A DNA stretch of 64,000 nt from Pyricularia pennisetigena (Eukaryota > Ascomycota > Sordariomycetes > Magnaporthales > Pyriculariaceae). A model generated the notes under the pieces. It was not told the origin of the DNA, did not search any database, and was given only the letters and a program-made list of their open reading frames with translations. Within the stretch, counting starts at the first letter, position 1; the number at the start of each line of letters is the position of its first letter. Where the stretch lies: NCBI RefSeq assembly GCF_004337985.1, contig NC_043740.1, positions 4,426,637-4,490,636 of the forward strand. Reading direction: 5' to 3'. Below are positions 9,548 to 21,767 of the stretch, one piece after another. The translations under genes and the position numbers were made by a program.

Positions 9548-11404
9548 TCAAGCAACCCGATCGCTATTTCTCCCGACGGTGCTCGGGCTCCCAGGCCCCG
9601 TGCTGCTGCTACCCTCCACATCCTTCTCCTTTGAAAGCAGTTTCCTCTTGGCTGCTTCCTCATCATCTTCATCATCCGTCATCAGACCGTCGAGCTCAAA
9701 CTCCTCAACATCCCGGAGCCGGCGTCGCTCAGACTCCGCAACGGCGTCGTCTCCCGTGTTGGCTGCCGTCAGATTCTTGTACGCGTCCGAGTTGTAGGAT
9801 GCCCTGTCGTAGACGTGAAGGAGCATGCAAACAAAGAGGAAGGTGAGGAAGGCGAGACTGTAGAGGATCAAGATGTAGGCAACGTGGTCCATAGGTGAGC
9901 TTTCGAGAAGTGCCATTTGCTCTTCTGTGGCACCCATGAAGAGATAACCCGAGGCGAACAGTAGCTAATTGGGCTGTGTCAGTGACTTGTCTGCGAAATA
10001 CCTAGCACGGGAAGCATTGTACTCACGAATACGGGCACATATTGAAAGCTGTTGACTTCGTCCCCTGCAGTTGACACACCAGTCTTGTCTTGCAATACAA
10101 AGGATACTTCGATGATCCTCGTCACGCCGGCAGCCATAAGCGTATAGCCAAACATGGTATGCAGTGCCGAACTGGCCATGGAATGTTGAGTGTGTGCTGA
10201 CATGGACCATCCCGTGAGGATGAGCACGAAGCCAGGGATGAAGTTCCGCTTGGGCGATCCGTCACGGCCGCGGCTGAGCCAGACACCAGCCAAACCGGCA
10301 CACCACCAAACGATACCCATGGCAGTGTGCTGCCAATCGTTGCCCCTCCACTCCTCTCCCCAGCGATGTTCGGTGAAGGTGTTGACGCATCCCCAGGCGG
10401 CGATTATGGCGCTGTCGAAGAACTCTTGCGACCTGCCCGTGCGTCTCAGCCAAAGCTGGCCGGCCAGCAGCATGATGGTGAGCAGGGTTCCGTAAGCTAT
10501 GAAAGCGCTTCCCATGATGAAATGTGCCACGCATTGTCCGAGGTGATCGTCGTGGCAGAATCCCAGAGCCGCAATGCCGCCAAATAAAAGTTGCACCCAC
10601 GACACGACGGGGAACACCTTTCCGTTTATGCTGTGCGCCAACACGAGCCATTTGCGGATTCGGCCAAGGAAGCCCCGTTCGATGTGTAGTTTGAGGTAGA
10701 CGCCGAGGATGATTTGTGCGAAAAGGAGACCGTAAACTACATCGCCGAATTGGGCGTGGGCACTATAGGCAAACTCGCGGCCGCCGTGCGAATGGCCGAG
10801 GATGGCGCCAAGGATGGCAATGGCAGAAGCGATGGTTTGGACAGGTACGTGCCATTTGCTTTTAACCAACTACGATTCCACGAAATGAACGTTAGCAGGA
10901 GTACACCAGCTGGTGCAAGATCTTGTCAGATGGATACAAGCAAACACACAGGTCACCTACCCCTAAAACCATTCCCAGGGGGAATAGCACGCCGAAAGCG
11001 AGCATCTGCACGAAGATATGAACCCATAATGTTGTATCCTAAGGTATGGCTGTTAGCTCGAATTCTGCAAGTGTAGAATCCGCTCGCGGGTACGGATCGT
11101 TCTGCATCAGATGGCCGATGGTCCGAGGGTTTAGGGTCCTTGACGACAACGCAAAGTCAAGTTCGAGGACAAGACGTACGATAGGATCCATTGATATCGC
11201 TTCTCCCTCCTGAATCTTCTCTTGATGGTGTTCGTGAGCCGACCCCATTGGAGCGAATAGCAGCACTGCTGCTATTAAGTACCACGCGCTGTATGTGAAT
11301 GCCGATGAAGCTGAGGACAGCAGCAGACGACGCGGCGGAACAGATGAAACCGAGGCCACAGACATCGGGCCTCGCTGCTTCGTCCGATTTCTCGACCACG
11401 CCAT
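9548..11404 (-). CDS. Ytp1-like multispanning membrane protein
   Basis: Four exons on the minus strand: 11180-11404, 10961-11038, 10027-10869 and 9548-9964, giving 520 residues with all phases zero. The N-terminus carries a hydrophobic signal/anchor ending at GSA, then His-rich HEHH. Exon 2 encodes one membrane helix (TTLWVHIFVQMLAFGVLFPLG). Exon 3 has several further helices, with His-containing motifs GHSHGG, FCHDDHLGQCVAHFIMGS and EHRWGEEW...DWQHTAMGIVWW, typical of the DUF2427 plus Ytp1 C-terminal architecture. Exon 4 has the last helices and an acidic cytosolic tail (TDDEDDEEAAKRK). Yeast Ytp1 is a membrane protein of unknown biochemical role; conserved His residues suggest cytochrome-b561/ferric-reductase-like organisation, which is inference. 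ATG at residue 14 is an alternative start. Confidence 0.8.
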
Positions 11405-12768
11405 TGGGCCAAGAGTCCCGTTACGTCCCTTTTACTTTTTTTTTTTTTCCCAGTGTCAATCCTTGACACACGGTGAGATGGCCTGGCAGTACCGCCCTGA
11501 CCAACTGGCACCGAGTATGGCGCGGTCTGTGGAGTCCCAAGGTCGCCGCCCCTTGTTTCGAGGTTTCGAAAGTGGTCGCGGGATTGAAGCAGTGGTGGAT
11601 CAGGCGATGTCGGAGGAGCAAAGGCCAATCGCCGTCATTTGTTTTATGCTGCACTGGGCGGTCCTTGTGTCGTCGAGGTTTTTTTTTCTCGTGATGCCTC
11701 TGGTCAGGGATGAGGAGAAATGGAACTAAAGGATCGCAAGCACGAGTGTCGAAACGTCGAAAAAACGCAGCCACCCAGCCTGTTCAACCCCCATTTCCGG
11801 TGGTTCAAAGGGATTCGCGGCTGATCCGACGGAGCCGGTACTTTGATTCAGGGCTCAAGCGGCGCTAAGCCATTGCTGGGAAGGCTGCCAGTGCCACAAC
11901 CCCGCCGGCAGCGGGCTGGATGCTGACCCTGGCCAAAGGGCAGATGGCAAATGCATCTTGCTGTCGTGTTCCATGAGCCTCGATTGGTTGGAACGACACA
12001 TATGTGGGTCTATTGAACCTAAACTTGCATGGGCATGCATTCCCCGCTTCGACATCTATTCCAGTGTGCAAAGATTGAAGAAGTCTGGGACCGCATGATC
12101 TCATAGTGGAATTTTGACGTATGCATGCAAACCGTTCGTTTCGCATCGATTTGTCGTGAAAACTCTACAGTGTTTCATTGTCGATGCTAATGTGAACCTA
12201 CAAGATACTGTTTCTGGGGCGCCAGCACCACCTTTCTGGTGTTGCGATCACGACACGAACTCTGCCTTGTCTGCCTGCCACTTGGCATTTGAAGGCGTGG
12301 ATCTAAAACCTTATGATTCCACTGTTTGCCAGTTGACAACAGACCAGGTCTCAAAGAGGCTGTGCTTCTTGGTGTAATTTCCGCCCTTTGCCCATCAAGC
12401 CCCAGATTGGTACCAAGGCTCTGGGCCTGTTCACCAAAGGCCCTTGTACAGAATGCTTGTCCTCTAAACTTTGTCATGTCGAGCGATTGATTCACTTCAC
12501 AAGGATGCATGATACGAGCTCCTTTTGTTTTCCCCCCTGATTCCCCTGCAAATACGTATCTGGGGTATCTATCCATAAACACATTTTTTATATATTTCGT
12601 TCTTGTGAACATCGGTTATACGACGAGTTTGGGACAACGTTCATCGCATGTCTACTTGGTCGGAACAAATGCACATGACATGGTATAATGTCTAACATAC
12701 TTGGGTTATAATTGATGACTAAAAGTCACTACCAAAGTCTAACTAACCTGCACAACGTCACCAGGCCA
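11405..12768. other. Intergenic: YTP1-like promoter and oxidase 3' flank
   Basis: No gene seen. Contains T-rich and pyrimidine tracts close to the YTP1-like start (about 11436-11450). Short frames on both strands have no domain. Confidence 0.5.
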
Positions 12769-14337
12769 CTAAACCAAAGGACGCACACCCTGGGGGTAAC
12801 GGAATATATCTCCCGGATCAACTGCAGTTTTGATCTCGCGCAGTCGCTGCAGGTGGCCTCCCCAGTACCCCCTTTGCGCACTTTCAGGACTCAGCCTCGA
12901 GTCTGGATAGTTGGGATACCGACCCCACGTCTCGCCGTCGTCGACGCCGAGGGTTTTGGTCAAGCCGCCGGCGAACTCGTCGATGAAGGCAAATCCATCC
13001 GACGGATAGACCCCCTTGGCATCCACGCGATCGTAGAATAGAAACAAGAGCAGGTGGTCGCGGTGCGCGTACGCTGCCGAGTCGGCGCCCGGCTTCGACA
13101 CCGCCGAGTTCTTGCCGCCGTGCAGGTCCACCTGTACGTACCAGTCGCGGCGTGTCGTCTTGCCCTTGTTGAACCAGTAGTCTACGAAAGCCTGGATCTG
13201 GGTCGGGTCGAGGGCGTGAGTGTACAGGCTGGACGAGTAAAAAGTCTCGGCCTGGCTCGGTTCCACGGCGGGATAGTTAGTTGATATCATGGCGACTCAT
13301 CAAGGCTTGAAAAGGGGGTCACTGACCATTTTATAAGGCCTGGACTGGTCCAAGTTCAACCCGTTTCCGAAATGTGTCAACTGCCCCAGCCAGTCGTCGG
13401 TTTGCGAGTACTGCAGCCTAGCCCCAGTAGCCGTCACCAACGGAGCCAGCGTCTGCTGCAATGCCGTCTTGTTCCCCCAGTACATGCCCTCGAGATTCGC
13501 AAACTGCCTCGTGATGAACAGCCGCATGTTCAACTCGGACGGCATCTGCTCGGCCGCAAACTCCTGCAGCGCCCTGAAGCCGTCCACGGCCGTCGTGTTC
13601 TTCCACGGCACCTGCGCGACAAAGTACGTCACCTCATCGGGCGCCACAAACGTGTCGAAGCGCATCTCGGCCACGACGCCCATGGACGACCCGGCGCCGC
13701 GGACGGCCCAGAAAAGATCCGGGTTCTCGTCGGCCGAGCACTCGACCACGCTCGAGTTGGCCAGCACGACGGTCGCCCCAACGAGCCAGTCCAGCATCAG
13801 GCCCTTTGCGTGCGACGACATGCCGTACCCGCCGTGCAGCGCGTGCCCGCCGACCCCGACGCCGGGGCACGTGCCGTGGCTGACGGCCCGCCTGCCCTGC
13901 TTGTACAGCTCGTTGGCGATCCTGCCCAGCCTCGCGCCGCCCTGCACGGTGGCGATGCCCGTGCCGGCGTCCAGAGACACGTCGTTCATGCGGTCGAGCT
14001 GGATCACCAGGTGGCCGTCCTCGCCGCCGGTGCCGAACGAGGCGTAGCTGTGCCCGCCCGACTTGGCGTTGGCCTTGAGGCCCGCGCCGGCGGCACAGGA
14101 CACGGCGGCCTGGATCTGCGGGATCGTGGTGGGCGTCGCGATGGCAGCCGGCGTGTAGTTGAGCCGCAGGTTGAAGGTTGTGCTGTCCAGGAGCCAGTCG
14201 GGTGAGCCGGGGGCGTCTATGGGCACCTCGGCGGCGGAGAGGCAGTCATCGAGCAGTGCGGTCTTGGATAGGGGGGAGGCAAAGGTTGCGCATGCCGCGA
14301 CGGCTGCCAACACGGCGGCTTTCGTGGCTCTGAACAT
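12769..14337 (-). CDS. Secreted FAD-linked oxidase, AA7 glucooligosaccharide-oxidase type
   Basis: Two exons, 13327-14337 and 12769-13251, giving 497 residues. The 75-nt intron (GTCAGT..CCAG, branch site CTAAC) was chosen because it joins PYKM to AETFYSSSL, the continuous family motif. Signal peptide at 1-20. FAD-binding domain: SGGHSYASFG with the flavin-linking His at 96, and GTCPGVGVGGH with Cys 157. The His/Cys pair about 61 residues apart is the signature of bicovalent flavinylation in glucooligosaccharide oxidases. The C-terminus is the BBE domain (NYPDSRL..YWG..LQRLREIKTAVDPGDIF). Such enzymes oxidise the reducing end of oligosaccharides to the lactone with release of H2O2. Length matches the roughly 500-residue family norm. 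The nearest divergent neighbour is a secreted lactonase-fold protein. Confidence 0.85.
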
Positions 14338-15329
14338 GGCTGAGTATTTTACAGGCTCTCCAGGCCGTACTGATTCAGATCAAGACCGTTTTTCGTGATC
14401 CTACCCTAGCTGGGAAGCCCAGCGCTATTTCTACATTTTCCTTTTTTGGGTGGCTATAACTCAAAGTCGAAAGTTGACGAGATCTAATCCCGCATCTCTG
14501 GCCGGCGCGCTGCGAGGATGAAAATAATCTCATGATAATTAGATTGACCTAATGTCCGCCACCTATAGCCGCGAGTTATACCTGCGCGTCCCAGGAACAG
14601 CCGCTCGGCACGTCTCGCTTATCTTTAACCCCCTGCGCGATGTCGACTACCTTGACCGCCAAGATTTGGGATTGGGAAGCGACAGAAATCTTTTTGTGTT
14701 TCCTAAGATCCCTACCGAACACGCGGTGTAGTCTACGTAGGTAAGCAGTCACACAAGCTTGATACCAGATGCATGTTACGATGCCAAGTTTGGAGGCTGA
14801 TGGTTGAATCCCCGTGATAGATTGGTTTTGTATATTTGACACCACGTTTACAGCCGTTTCGCTCGGTTAGATGGAGGGAAATAACAGCCGCCGGCAAGCA
14901 GTGGTAAACAGCCGAGACTTTTATTTGAGTTGTCCTCGACGTCCCGGGTCTGGCGATAGAAGCTGGTTTGCATACCAGCAGATTGTCGATGATCCTCTTG
15001 CAAGGATTGAGGTTCCTGAATGAGGAGTCGTTTCGGATGATAATGTCTCGCCAACCTCACAACCCACGCAAAGTGATGAGCTGAATTTGCACCCATATGT
15101 TCTCACTCGCAACAAGCTAGCGATCATAACCCAACGTGTCCAACAATTACAGCCGCAGTTTGTCAACGCTGGGGGTTGTCTGACGGATCAATCTTCCTTC
15201 CACCCACCTGACGGGAATTAGATTATAGGCACTGCATTTATCCGGTGTAGCGTCACATCGGACAGGCTGCCGAGACAGGAGTCCCGGATACCCCCGAAAA
15301 ATCCATGCATAAACTCCCGCGCACAATCA

Positions 15330-15360
<31 letters not shown>

Positions 15361-16035
15361 TGCCCTTGGTTGGTTCTTGCGAGTTCATCACCCTCTGTGC
15401 TTGTGCGGAATGCCTAGAATTGAAGTCAGGGGCGGCTTGAGGTATTAACCGGACATACCAACACTTTCACATGACTTTGACAAGATTTATTTGACATACA
15501 AGTCATGCTCAGCCACAACAAACACCCCTGGTAAACTCCTCCACGATCCGCATTTAACCACCGCGGTTGGGGAAAGCAACGAAACCCCTGCGTCGCAGCC
15601 GCTCCCACCCCCGGATCTTCAATCTCCAAGATGCCCAATTGGGGAAGTCGGAGTCTGAAAAGCCAGACTCGAGTGCTATTTCTCCGCCTGTAGTTGGCCG
15701 GCCCCCACATCCCACTCACCTAAACTTTGTTAACTTGTCGTCGGTATAGCAGCAACATGACTCCACACCTGATCAAAGGCGGTTCATTTCTCTGGTTTCG
15801 GGTAGAGAAGACATCTGTGCCGATCCGCATCTTGATGGGTTGTGCGTATATTTGCTTCCGCCGACGGTGGCGATGCGCGCTCAAGGTGTAAAAGGCCAGC
15901 TTGGTGCCTCGAATCATTAGAAAACTTTGCTTTAAATGTGACTGACACCCGCCTCCGTTTTGTTTTTATTTTCCTCTCTTTTTTTCCCTCCTCTGCCAAA
16001 CATCCTAGACAAGCCGCCCAGAAACGGAGAGAACA
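14338..16035. other. Divergent intergenic region between oxidase and lactonase genes
   Basis: Shared 1.7-kb upstream region for the two outward-facing genes. It contains a run of 29 A at 15329-15357 and no convincing gene. A shared promoter would allow co-regulation. Confidence 0.5.
15329..15357 (+). repeat. Poly-A tract
   Basis: 29 consecutive A residues; likely length-variable. Confidence 0.9.
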
Positions 16036-17328
16036 ATGCTGGCCTCACTTCAGTCTCTGGCCTTGAGCCTTTCCGTACTGGTTGCGACGACCGCGGCGCA
16101 GTCCAACCTCGTCGTGTCCCATTTCAATGGCAACGTCTACTCGCTAGACTTCTCGGGCTCGCAGTTGGCGATCAAGCAGACGCTCAAGGCCGGTGGGACG
16201 TGGCCGGCGTGGGTGACATATGACAACGATACCCGCACCGTCTACGTCAACGACGAGGCCGGCTGGGTTGCCCCGACCATCACCGCGCTCAGTGTCTCTG
16301 CCGACGGAACCCTGACGCAGACGGCTGCTGCGAGGAGCAATGGCGAGGTGCACAGTGGCTTGTACGGGGGTGCAGATGGCAAGGGGTTCATTGCTGTAGT
16401 TCAATAGTATGTCTTTTGTAATTCTTTTTCTTTTTTTCTTCTTTTTTTTTTTTTTTTTTTCACGCCAACCATAGCCCATCTCTTCTGTTTCATGACGGCT
16501 AACGTTGCAATCCCCCAAACTAGCGAAAACTCGGGCATATGGACATACAAGCTGCCCATCACATCCTCCTCCCAACCGCTCCAGAAGCTCGGGCCCTGGA
16601 CCATGTCCGGCTCCGGCCCGGTCCCGTCCCGCCAGAACAAGCCGCATCCGCACTCTGCCTTCACCGACCCTACCGGCCGCTTCCTGCTGACCGGCGATCT
16701 CGGCGCCGACCTAATCCGCGTCTTCTCCATCGACTCGGCCTCTGGCCAGCTGACGTCGTGCGCCGACGTCAAGACCGGAGCCGGCGACGGGCCCCGCCAC
16801 GGCACCTTCTGGACCTCTGGCAACTCGACGGTCCTGTACGTGGTCAACGAGCTCGCCAACACCGTCGCCGCCTACCGCGTCGGCTACCCCTCCGGCGGCG
16901 GCGGGTGTCTGAGCCTGACCAGGTCCCAGACCATCTCCACCGTGGGGCCGGGCCGGACGGCGCCGGCGGGCTCCAAGGCCGCGGCGGTGCAGCTCGTCGC
17001 CGGCCGCCACCTGTACGTGACGAACCGCAACGACAAGACGTTCGGCGCCCAGCAGGACGCCATCGCGCTGTACTCGGTCTCGCCGGCCGACGGGCTGCTG
17101 ACCTTTGTCGAGACCTCCAACTCGCGCGCCTTCTTCCCCCGCACTATGCAGGCCAACAAGGCCGGCACCATGCTGGCGGTCGGCGGCCAGACGTCGAGTA
17201 ACGTCGTCATCTTGGAGAGGAACGCCCAGACCGGCAAGCTGGGCCGCGTGCTGGCGAACTTGGTGGTTGGGACGCCGGGTAGGGCCGGTGAGGAGGACGG
17301 CTTGAGTGCCGTTGCTTGGGTTGAGTAG
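16036..17328 (+). CDS. Secreted lactonase-fold (7-bladed beta-propeller) protein
   Basis: Exons 16036-16406 and 16524-17328, 391 residues. The intron (GTATGT..CTAG, with a long T tract) splits a Tyr codon so that VVQ-Y-ENSGIWTYKL is continuous. Residues 1-21 are a signal peptide ending TTAAQ. The mature part shows the repeated blade pattern of the 6-phosphogluconolactonase/YncE-type lactonase family: NGNVYSLDFS, GTWPAWVTYD, NKPHPHSAFTDPTGRFLLTGDLGADLIRVFSID, GPRHGTFW.., LYVVNELANTVAAYRV, LYVTNRNDK, FPRTMQANKAGTMLAVG. The HPHSAF and GPRH motifs are those around the proposed active site. Family members hydrolyse sugar lactones; a secreted version beside an AA7 oxidase fits clearance of the lactone product (inference). 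Family call strong, substrate unknown. Confidence 0.8.
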
Positions 17329-17362
17329 GACGCGAGTTGGTCTGTTGTGGTGAGCTGTGAGG

Positions 17363-17365
<3 letters not shown>

Positions 17366-17412
<47 letters not shown>
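17366..17412. repeat. (AT)n microsatellite, about 23 units
   Basis: 47 bp of uninterrupted alternating A and T just 3' of the lactonase stop codon. A shorter AT tract lies near 17667-17682. Both lie in the spacer between the convergent lactonase and dehydrogenase genes. Confidence 0.95.
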
Positions 17413-17414
<2 letters not shown>

Positions 17415-17719
17415 CCACGACTAACAATGTACTTGATCTTCCAGAAAGCCGGTCCAACCCAAGTAGCCCGTACCAGTATATTTTTATTTATACACAACTT
17501 TGAACTAACTCATGTCGTAAGCCAAGTCGAAACTGTAGCCCAGAAAACAAATTGGCCGTCGATGATAAAGGAACAGCGACAATATGGTCACATTAAATAG
17601 GCAACACTACCCGACCAAGGATGCAAGCGACTAAAATGGAATGCTGACCAGCTTGTCCACAAAATGATATATATATATATATCTGTTTTGCCAAGATATT
17701 AAACGTAGTCAACACCCGT
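17413..17719. other. Convergent intergenic spacer
   Basis: Tail-to-tail spacer; nothing beyond the AT tract near 17667-17682. Confidence 0.6.
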
Positions 17720-18913
17720 CTAAGCAGGCACCACATCCCTTCCAGACTTGGCACTCTCCCGCATCGCCTCGATGATCTTCAACACCTCGGCCGCCTGGGT
17801 CGCCGGCACGGGGCAGTCCTCTTCCTTGCCGGATCTCAGCGCAGCCGCAAGCCCCCTGTACAGCTGCAGGTACGTAGCCGGCGGATCAATGTTGGGATAC
17901 GCAACCTCGTGCGCCTTGCCGTCATCAGACAGCTTGGCCAGCCTTCCGGGCCTCTCGTCCCTGCCAAACTCCTTCTCGGTGCCCTTCATGCCGGCCTTGA
18001 GCTGGTCCTCCTGCGTATCGAGCCCCGTCTTGCGGTACGTGCCCTGGCTGCCTCGTACCCAGAACCTAGGCTGCTCGGCCTCGACGCTCAGCACCCCGAT
18101 GCGCACGTGGACCAGCAGCCCGGAATCGGCATAGCTCAGCACGGCGTTGACGCTGTCGGGCTCGTCCTCGATGCCGTCGACGCCCGAGACGAGGCGGCCC
18201 TCGCGCTGGCGGACAAACTTTGCGCTCACGGCCGAGGGCTTGCCAAAGAGGACGTAGACCTGGTCGACGAGGTGGGTGCCCAGGTCGTAGACGACGCCAC
18301 CGCCCTGCGACATGGTCATGCTGGCCTTCCAGTTGGTCGGGTGCGCGGCGCGGTGGCGGTCAAAGTGCGTCTCGAACTCCCAGATGCGGCCCAGCTCGCC
18401 GGCCTCGAGCAGCCGCCGGAGCGTGACAAAGTCACCGTCCCACCGGCGGTTCTGGTACACGCACAGCAGCTTCCCCTGGGTGCGGGCTAGCTCGGCGAGC
18501 TCGACGGCCTCGGCCGACGTCGGCACGAACGGCTTCTCAACCAGGACGTGCTTGCCGGCCTCGAGGGCCTGCTTGACAAAGGCGTAGTGGGTGTCTGGCG
18601 TCGTGGAGATGACGACGAGATCCAGGGCCGGATCGGCCAAAAAGGTGTCGACTGACGTGTGATGGTGAATGCCGGGGTAGTCCTGCGGGGCGGAGTCGTT
18701 GGGTTTGGGGCTGCGCTGGACGATGGAGTGCAGCGTAAGGCCTTGGGTGAGTTTGATGAATGGGATATGGAAGACCTTGGCTGACATGCTGAGAGTGGTT
18801 TTCTCCTGTGAGTAATTGTGAGGAGTATAAACGGTGGAGGGACTCGTTATTATGAGCCGCCTGACTTACCCATATCCAACCACTCCAACGTTGAAATTCT
18901 TTTGATCGGACAT
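17720..18913 (-). CDS. Gfo/Idh/MocA-family NAD(P)-dependent oxidoreductase
   Basis: Exons 18870-18913 (44 nt) and 17720-18788 on the minus strand, 370 residues. The split Gly codon restores FNVGVVGYGMSAKVFHIPFI, the Rossmann nucleotide-binding motif of the family; without the short first exon the cofactor site would be lost. Further marks: a Val-Ile-Ser-Thr-x-x-x-x-Thr-His segment, EAGKHVLVEKPF with the catalytic Lys of EKP, and GGGVVYDLGTHLVDQ with the substrate-binding Asp/His. The closest group I can recall is the YdgJ/IolW (scyllo-inositol dehydrogenase) type, so the substrate is probably a cyclitol or sugar. No signal peptide, so cytosolic. It converges with the lactonase gene. Confidence 0.85.
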
Positions 18914-19864
18914 GTTGAAAATGAGAGTTACTAGACTAGTTTCCTGATAGTCCGGTTGATGTATATACAGAGTACACAAGATGAAATGGAAGACCAAGTG
19001 TATTTTGTGTATGTTCAGAAGAGGTGGGTATATATGTACAAGTTATAGCTGCTATGTGTTCTGGCCAACGGGTTTTTGAAGTGGATTTGAGCCGCCTTTT
19101 TCATGACCGTCCCGTTCGGATGACGTGCCGAGACCTGGCCCGTAATGCCAAGCCGGACAGAGCTTTCTCGCCGTCGCGGTGGAGCAGCTGAAGCAGCTGT
19201 AACATAGCTCTTTGGCTTCGTCATAGGCTGCTTCGTATCCAATTCAATTTCTTTACGATACTTTAGTGCCGTCTGGGAGGGGTCTTGTATTCGTCATTTT
19301 CATGCTGCGGTTCACAATGGAAGAACAAGTCGGTTGATGCTGAGGTCAAAACTCAGCAGGATCGATCTTGATATTCTTCAGTTGTCGGTATTTTCTTCCC
19401 TGAACATTTCCAGTTAATGCTCTGATACTCAATAGCAAGTTGAAGTCCATTCAGGTTGCCAAGGACCTGCATGTCCTTCCTTCCTTTCTACCCCTCCAGG
19501 TTCACATTTTTGGTAAGGGTTAGGGGTGTCTGCCCCGCTTGAGGGGCTTCTGCTAATCCCAAGCTTCTAATTGGTTCCAGTGCTGCAAGGATCTGCTCCG
19601 CGATCGGCCAAAAAAAATGCGAGCTTTGTTTGAGCTTCAATTGAACTCAATCCATCAGAACTGCTGTCCCTGTGACTGTCCCTGTGATCTTAGTCCACAT
19701 ATTCCCTCTTTTGCAAATTCGAGTGAATTGACTCACCGCTTCATTTGGGCGTCTTTTGCAGACAATGAGATTGTAGACGGAGCTCAATTGACCAGATCAC
19801 CATACACTTCCAAGTACCTGCCTAGGACTTGACCGCTGCCTTCATCATCGGCGCCGCCATCGCC
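18914..19864. other. Divergent promoter region of dehydrogenase and ILV3
   Basis: Upstream DNA for both genes. A 71-codon frame (19617-19832) ends 32 nt before the ILV3 start and would be an upstream ORF if the transcript begins that far out; there is no evidence that it does. No other gene seen. Confidence 0.5.
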
Positions 19865-21767
19865 ATGATGTCCTCAAACCTGTTGCGCGCCAGGGTGCCC
19901 AAGGCCCTGGCTGCCACCAGGAGCCATGCGTATGTCTTCACGCAGCCATTTTTTGATACAGACATCGAGCTGTCAAACGGCCTATACTACACCTATTGAT
20001 CCGGACGCTTAGCAAACTAACATATCCTCCAACGTCACCAGGGCCCTCTTCTCCACAAGCTCCCGCCGCGCTGAGCAGCAGCTCAACAAGACTTCGGCCA
20101 AGATCACACAGCCCAAGTCCCAGGGTGCGTCGCAAGCCATGTTGTACGCTACCGGCTTGACCGAGGAGGACATGAACAAGCCGCAGGTCGGCATCTCGTC
20201 GGTCTGGTACGAGGGCAACCCCTGCAACATGCACATCCTTAAGCTCTCGGAGCGGATCCGTGATTCCGTCAAGGCCGCCAACCTGGTCCCCATGCGCTTC
20301 AACACCATTGGAGTCTCGGACGGCATCAGCATGGGTACCACCGGCATGCGCTACTCGCTGCAGAGCCGTGAGATCATCGCCGACAGCATCGAGACCGTCA
20401 TGCAGGGCCAGTGGTACGATGCCAACATCTCCATCCCGGGCTGCGACAAGAACATGCCCGGTGTTCTCATCGCCCTCGGCCGCGTCAACCGCCCCAGTTT
20501 GATCGTCTACGGCGGCACCATCAAGCCCGGTTGCAGCCAAAAGGGCGAGCCCATCGACATCGTCAGCGCCTTCCAGGCCTACGGCCAGTACCTCACCGGC
20601 GAGATCACCGAGGAGCAACGTTTCGACATCATCCGGAACGCGTGCCCGGGCGGCGGCGCATGCGGTGGCATGTACACCGCCAACACTTTGGCGTCGGCCA
20701 TCGAGACTCTGGGCATGAGCTTGCCCGGAAGCAGCAGCAACCCCGCAGAGCACCCGAGCAAGCTGACCGAGTGTGACCAGGTTGGCGAGGCCATCAAGAA
20801 CATCCTCCGCGAGGACATCCGACCCCGCGACATCATGACGAGGCAGGCATTCGAGAACGCCATGGTTGTAGTCAGCATTCTCGGTGGAAGCACCAACGCC
20901 GTCCTGCACCTGCTTGCCGTTGCCGACGCGGTCGGCGTCAAGCTTACCATCGACGATTTCCAAGCCGTGTCCGACCGGATACCGCTTTTGGCAGACCTCA
21001 AGCCGTCGGGCAAATACGTCATGGAGGATGTACACAAGATCGGCGGCACGCCTTCTCTTCTGCGCTTCCTGGCCAAGGAGGGCCTTATCGATGCTTCTGG
21101 CGTTACCGTCACGGGCAAGACCATGAAGGAGAACTTGGACAAGTACCCCGACTTCCCGGCCGACCAGCCCATCATCCGTCCCCTCAGCAACCCCCTCAAG
21201 GCCACGGGCCACATCCAGATCCTCCGCGGTAGCCTCGCACCCGGTGGCTCTGTCGGTAAGATCACAGGCAAGGAGGGTCTTCAGTTCACCGGCAAGGCGC
21301 GCTGCTACGACTGCGAGGACGACTTTATCGAGTCGCTGGAGCGGGGCGAAATCAAGAAGGGTGAGAAGACGGTCGTCATCATCCGTTACGAAGGCCCCAA
21401 GGGTGGTCCCGGCATGCCCGAGATGCTCAAGCCCAGCTCGGCCATCATGGGTGCCGGGCTCGGTAAGGACGTGGCCCTGATCACGGACGGACGCTTCTCT
21501 GGCGGTTCACACGGATTCCTCATTGGACACGTGGTGCCCGAGGCCATGGAGGGTGGACCTATCGCACTGGTTCGGGACGGCGACACCATCACGATCGATG
21601 CGGAGAAGCGGGTGATCGACACGGACGTGTCAGACAAGACTATGGCGGAGCGCCGCGCCGAGTGGAAGGCTCCCCCAAGCAGGGTGACGAGGGGAACGCT
21701 GGCCAAGTACGCGGCGCTGGTGAGCGACGCGAGCAGTGGTTGCGTGACGGACAAGGTCGCACGGTAA
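19865..21767 (+). CDS. ILV3: Dihydroxy-acid dehydratase, mitochondrial
   Basis: Exons 19865-19929 and 20042-21767, 596 residues. The 112-nt intron has GTATGT, branch CTAAC and CCAG. The spliced N-terminus [31 protein letters not shown] is Arg/Ser/Ala-rich without acids, a good mitochondrial presequence. The mature part has the IlvD/Edd signatures: [15 protein letters not shown], a GCDKNMPG motif with Cys about 156, [17 protein letters not shown] with Cys about 223, and [11 protein letters not shown] near the C-terminus; these cysteines hold the Fe-S cluster. It converts dihydroxy-isovalerate and -methylvalerate to the 2-oxo acids of valine and isoleucine synthesis. Length is close to yeast Ilv3 (585). 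Several long antisense frames here are codon-bias shadows. Confidence 0.95.

Noticed and set aside
13372..14205. Long plus-strand frame antisense to the FAD oxidase
   Set aside because: Arg/His/Ala-rich shadow of a GC-rich coding strand; no domain.
19938..21212. 424-codon minus-strand frame antisense to ILV3
   Set aside because: Shadow of codon bias in a conserved gene; the plus strand carries the full dihydroxy-acid dehydratase motifs.
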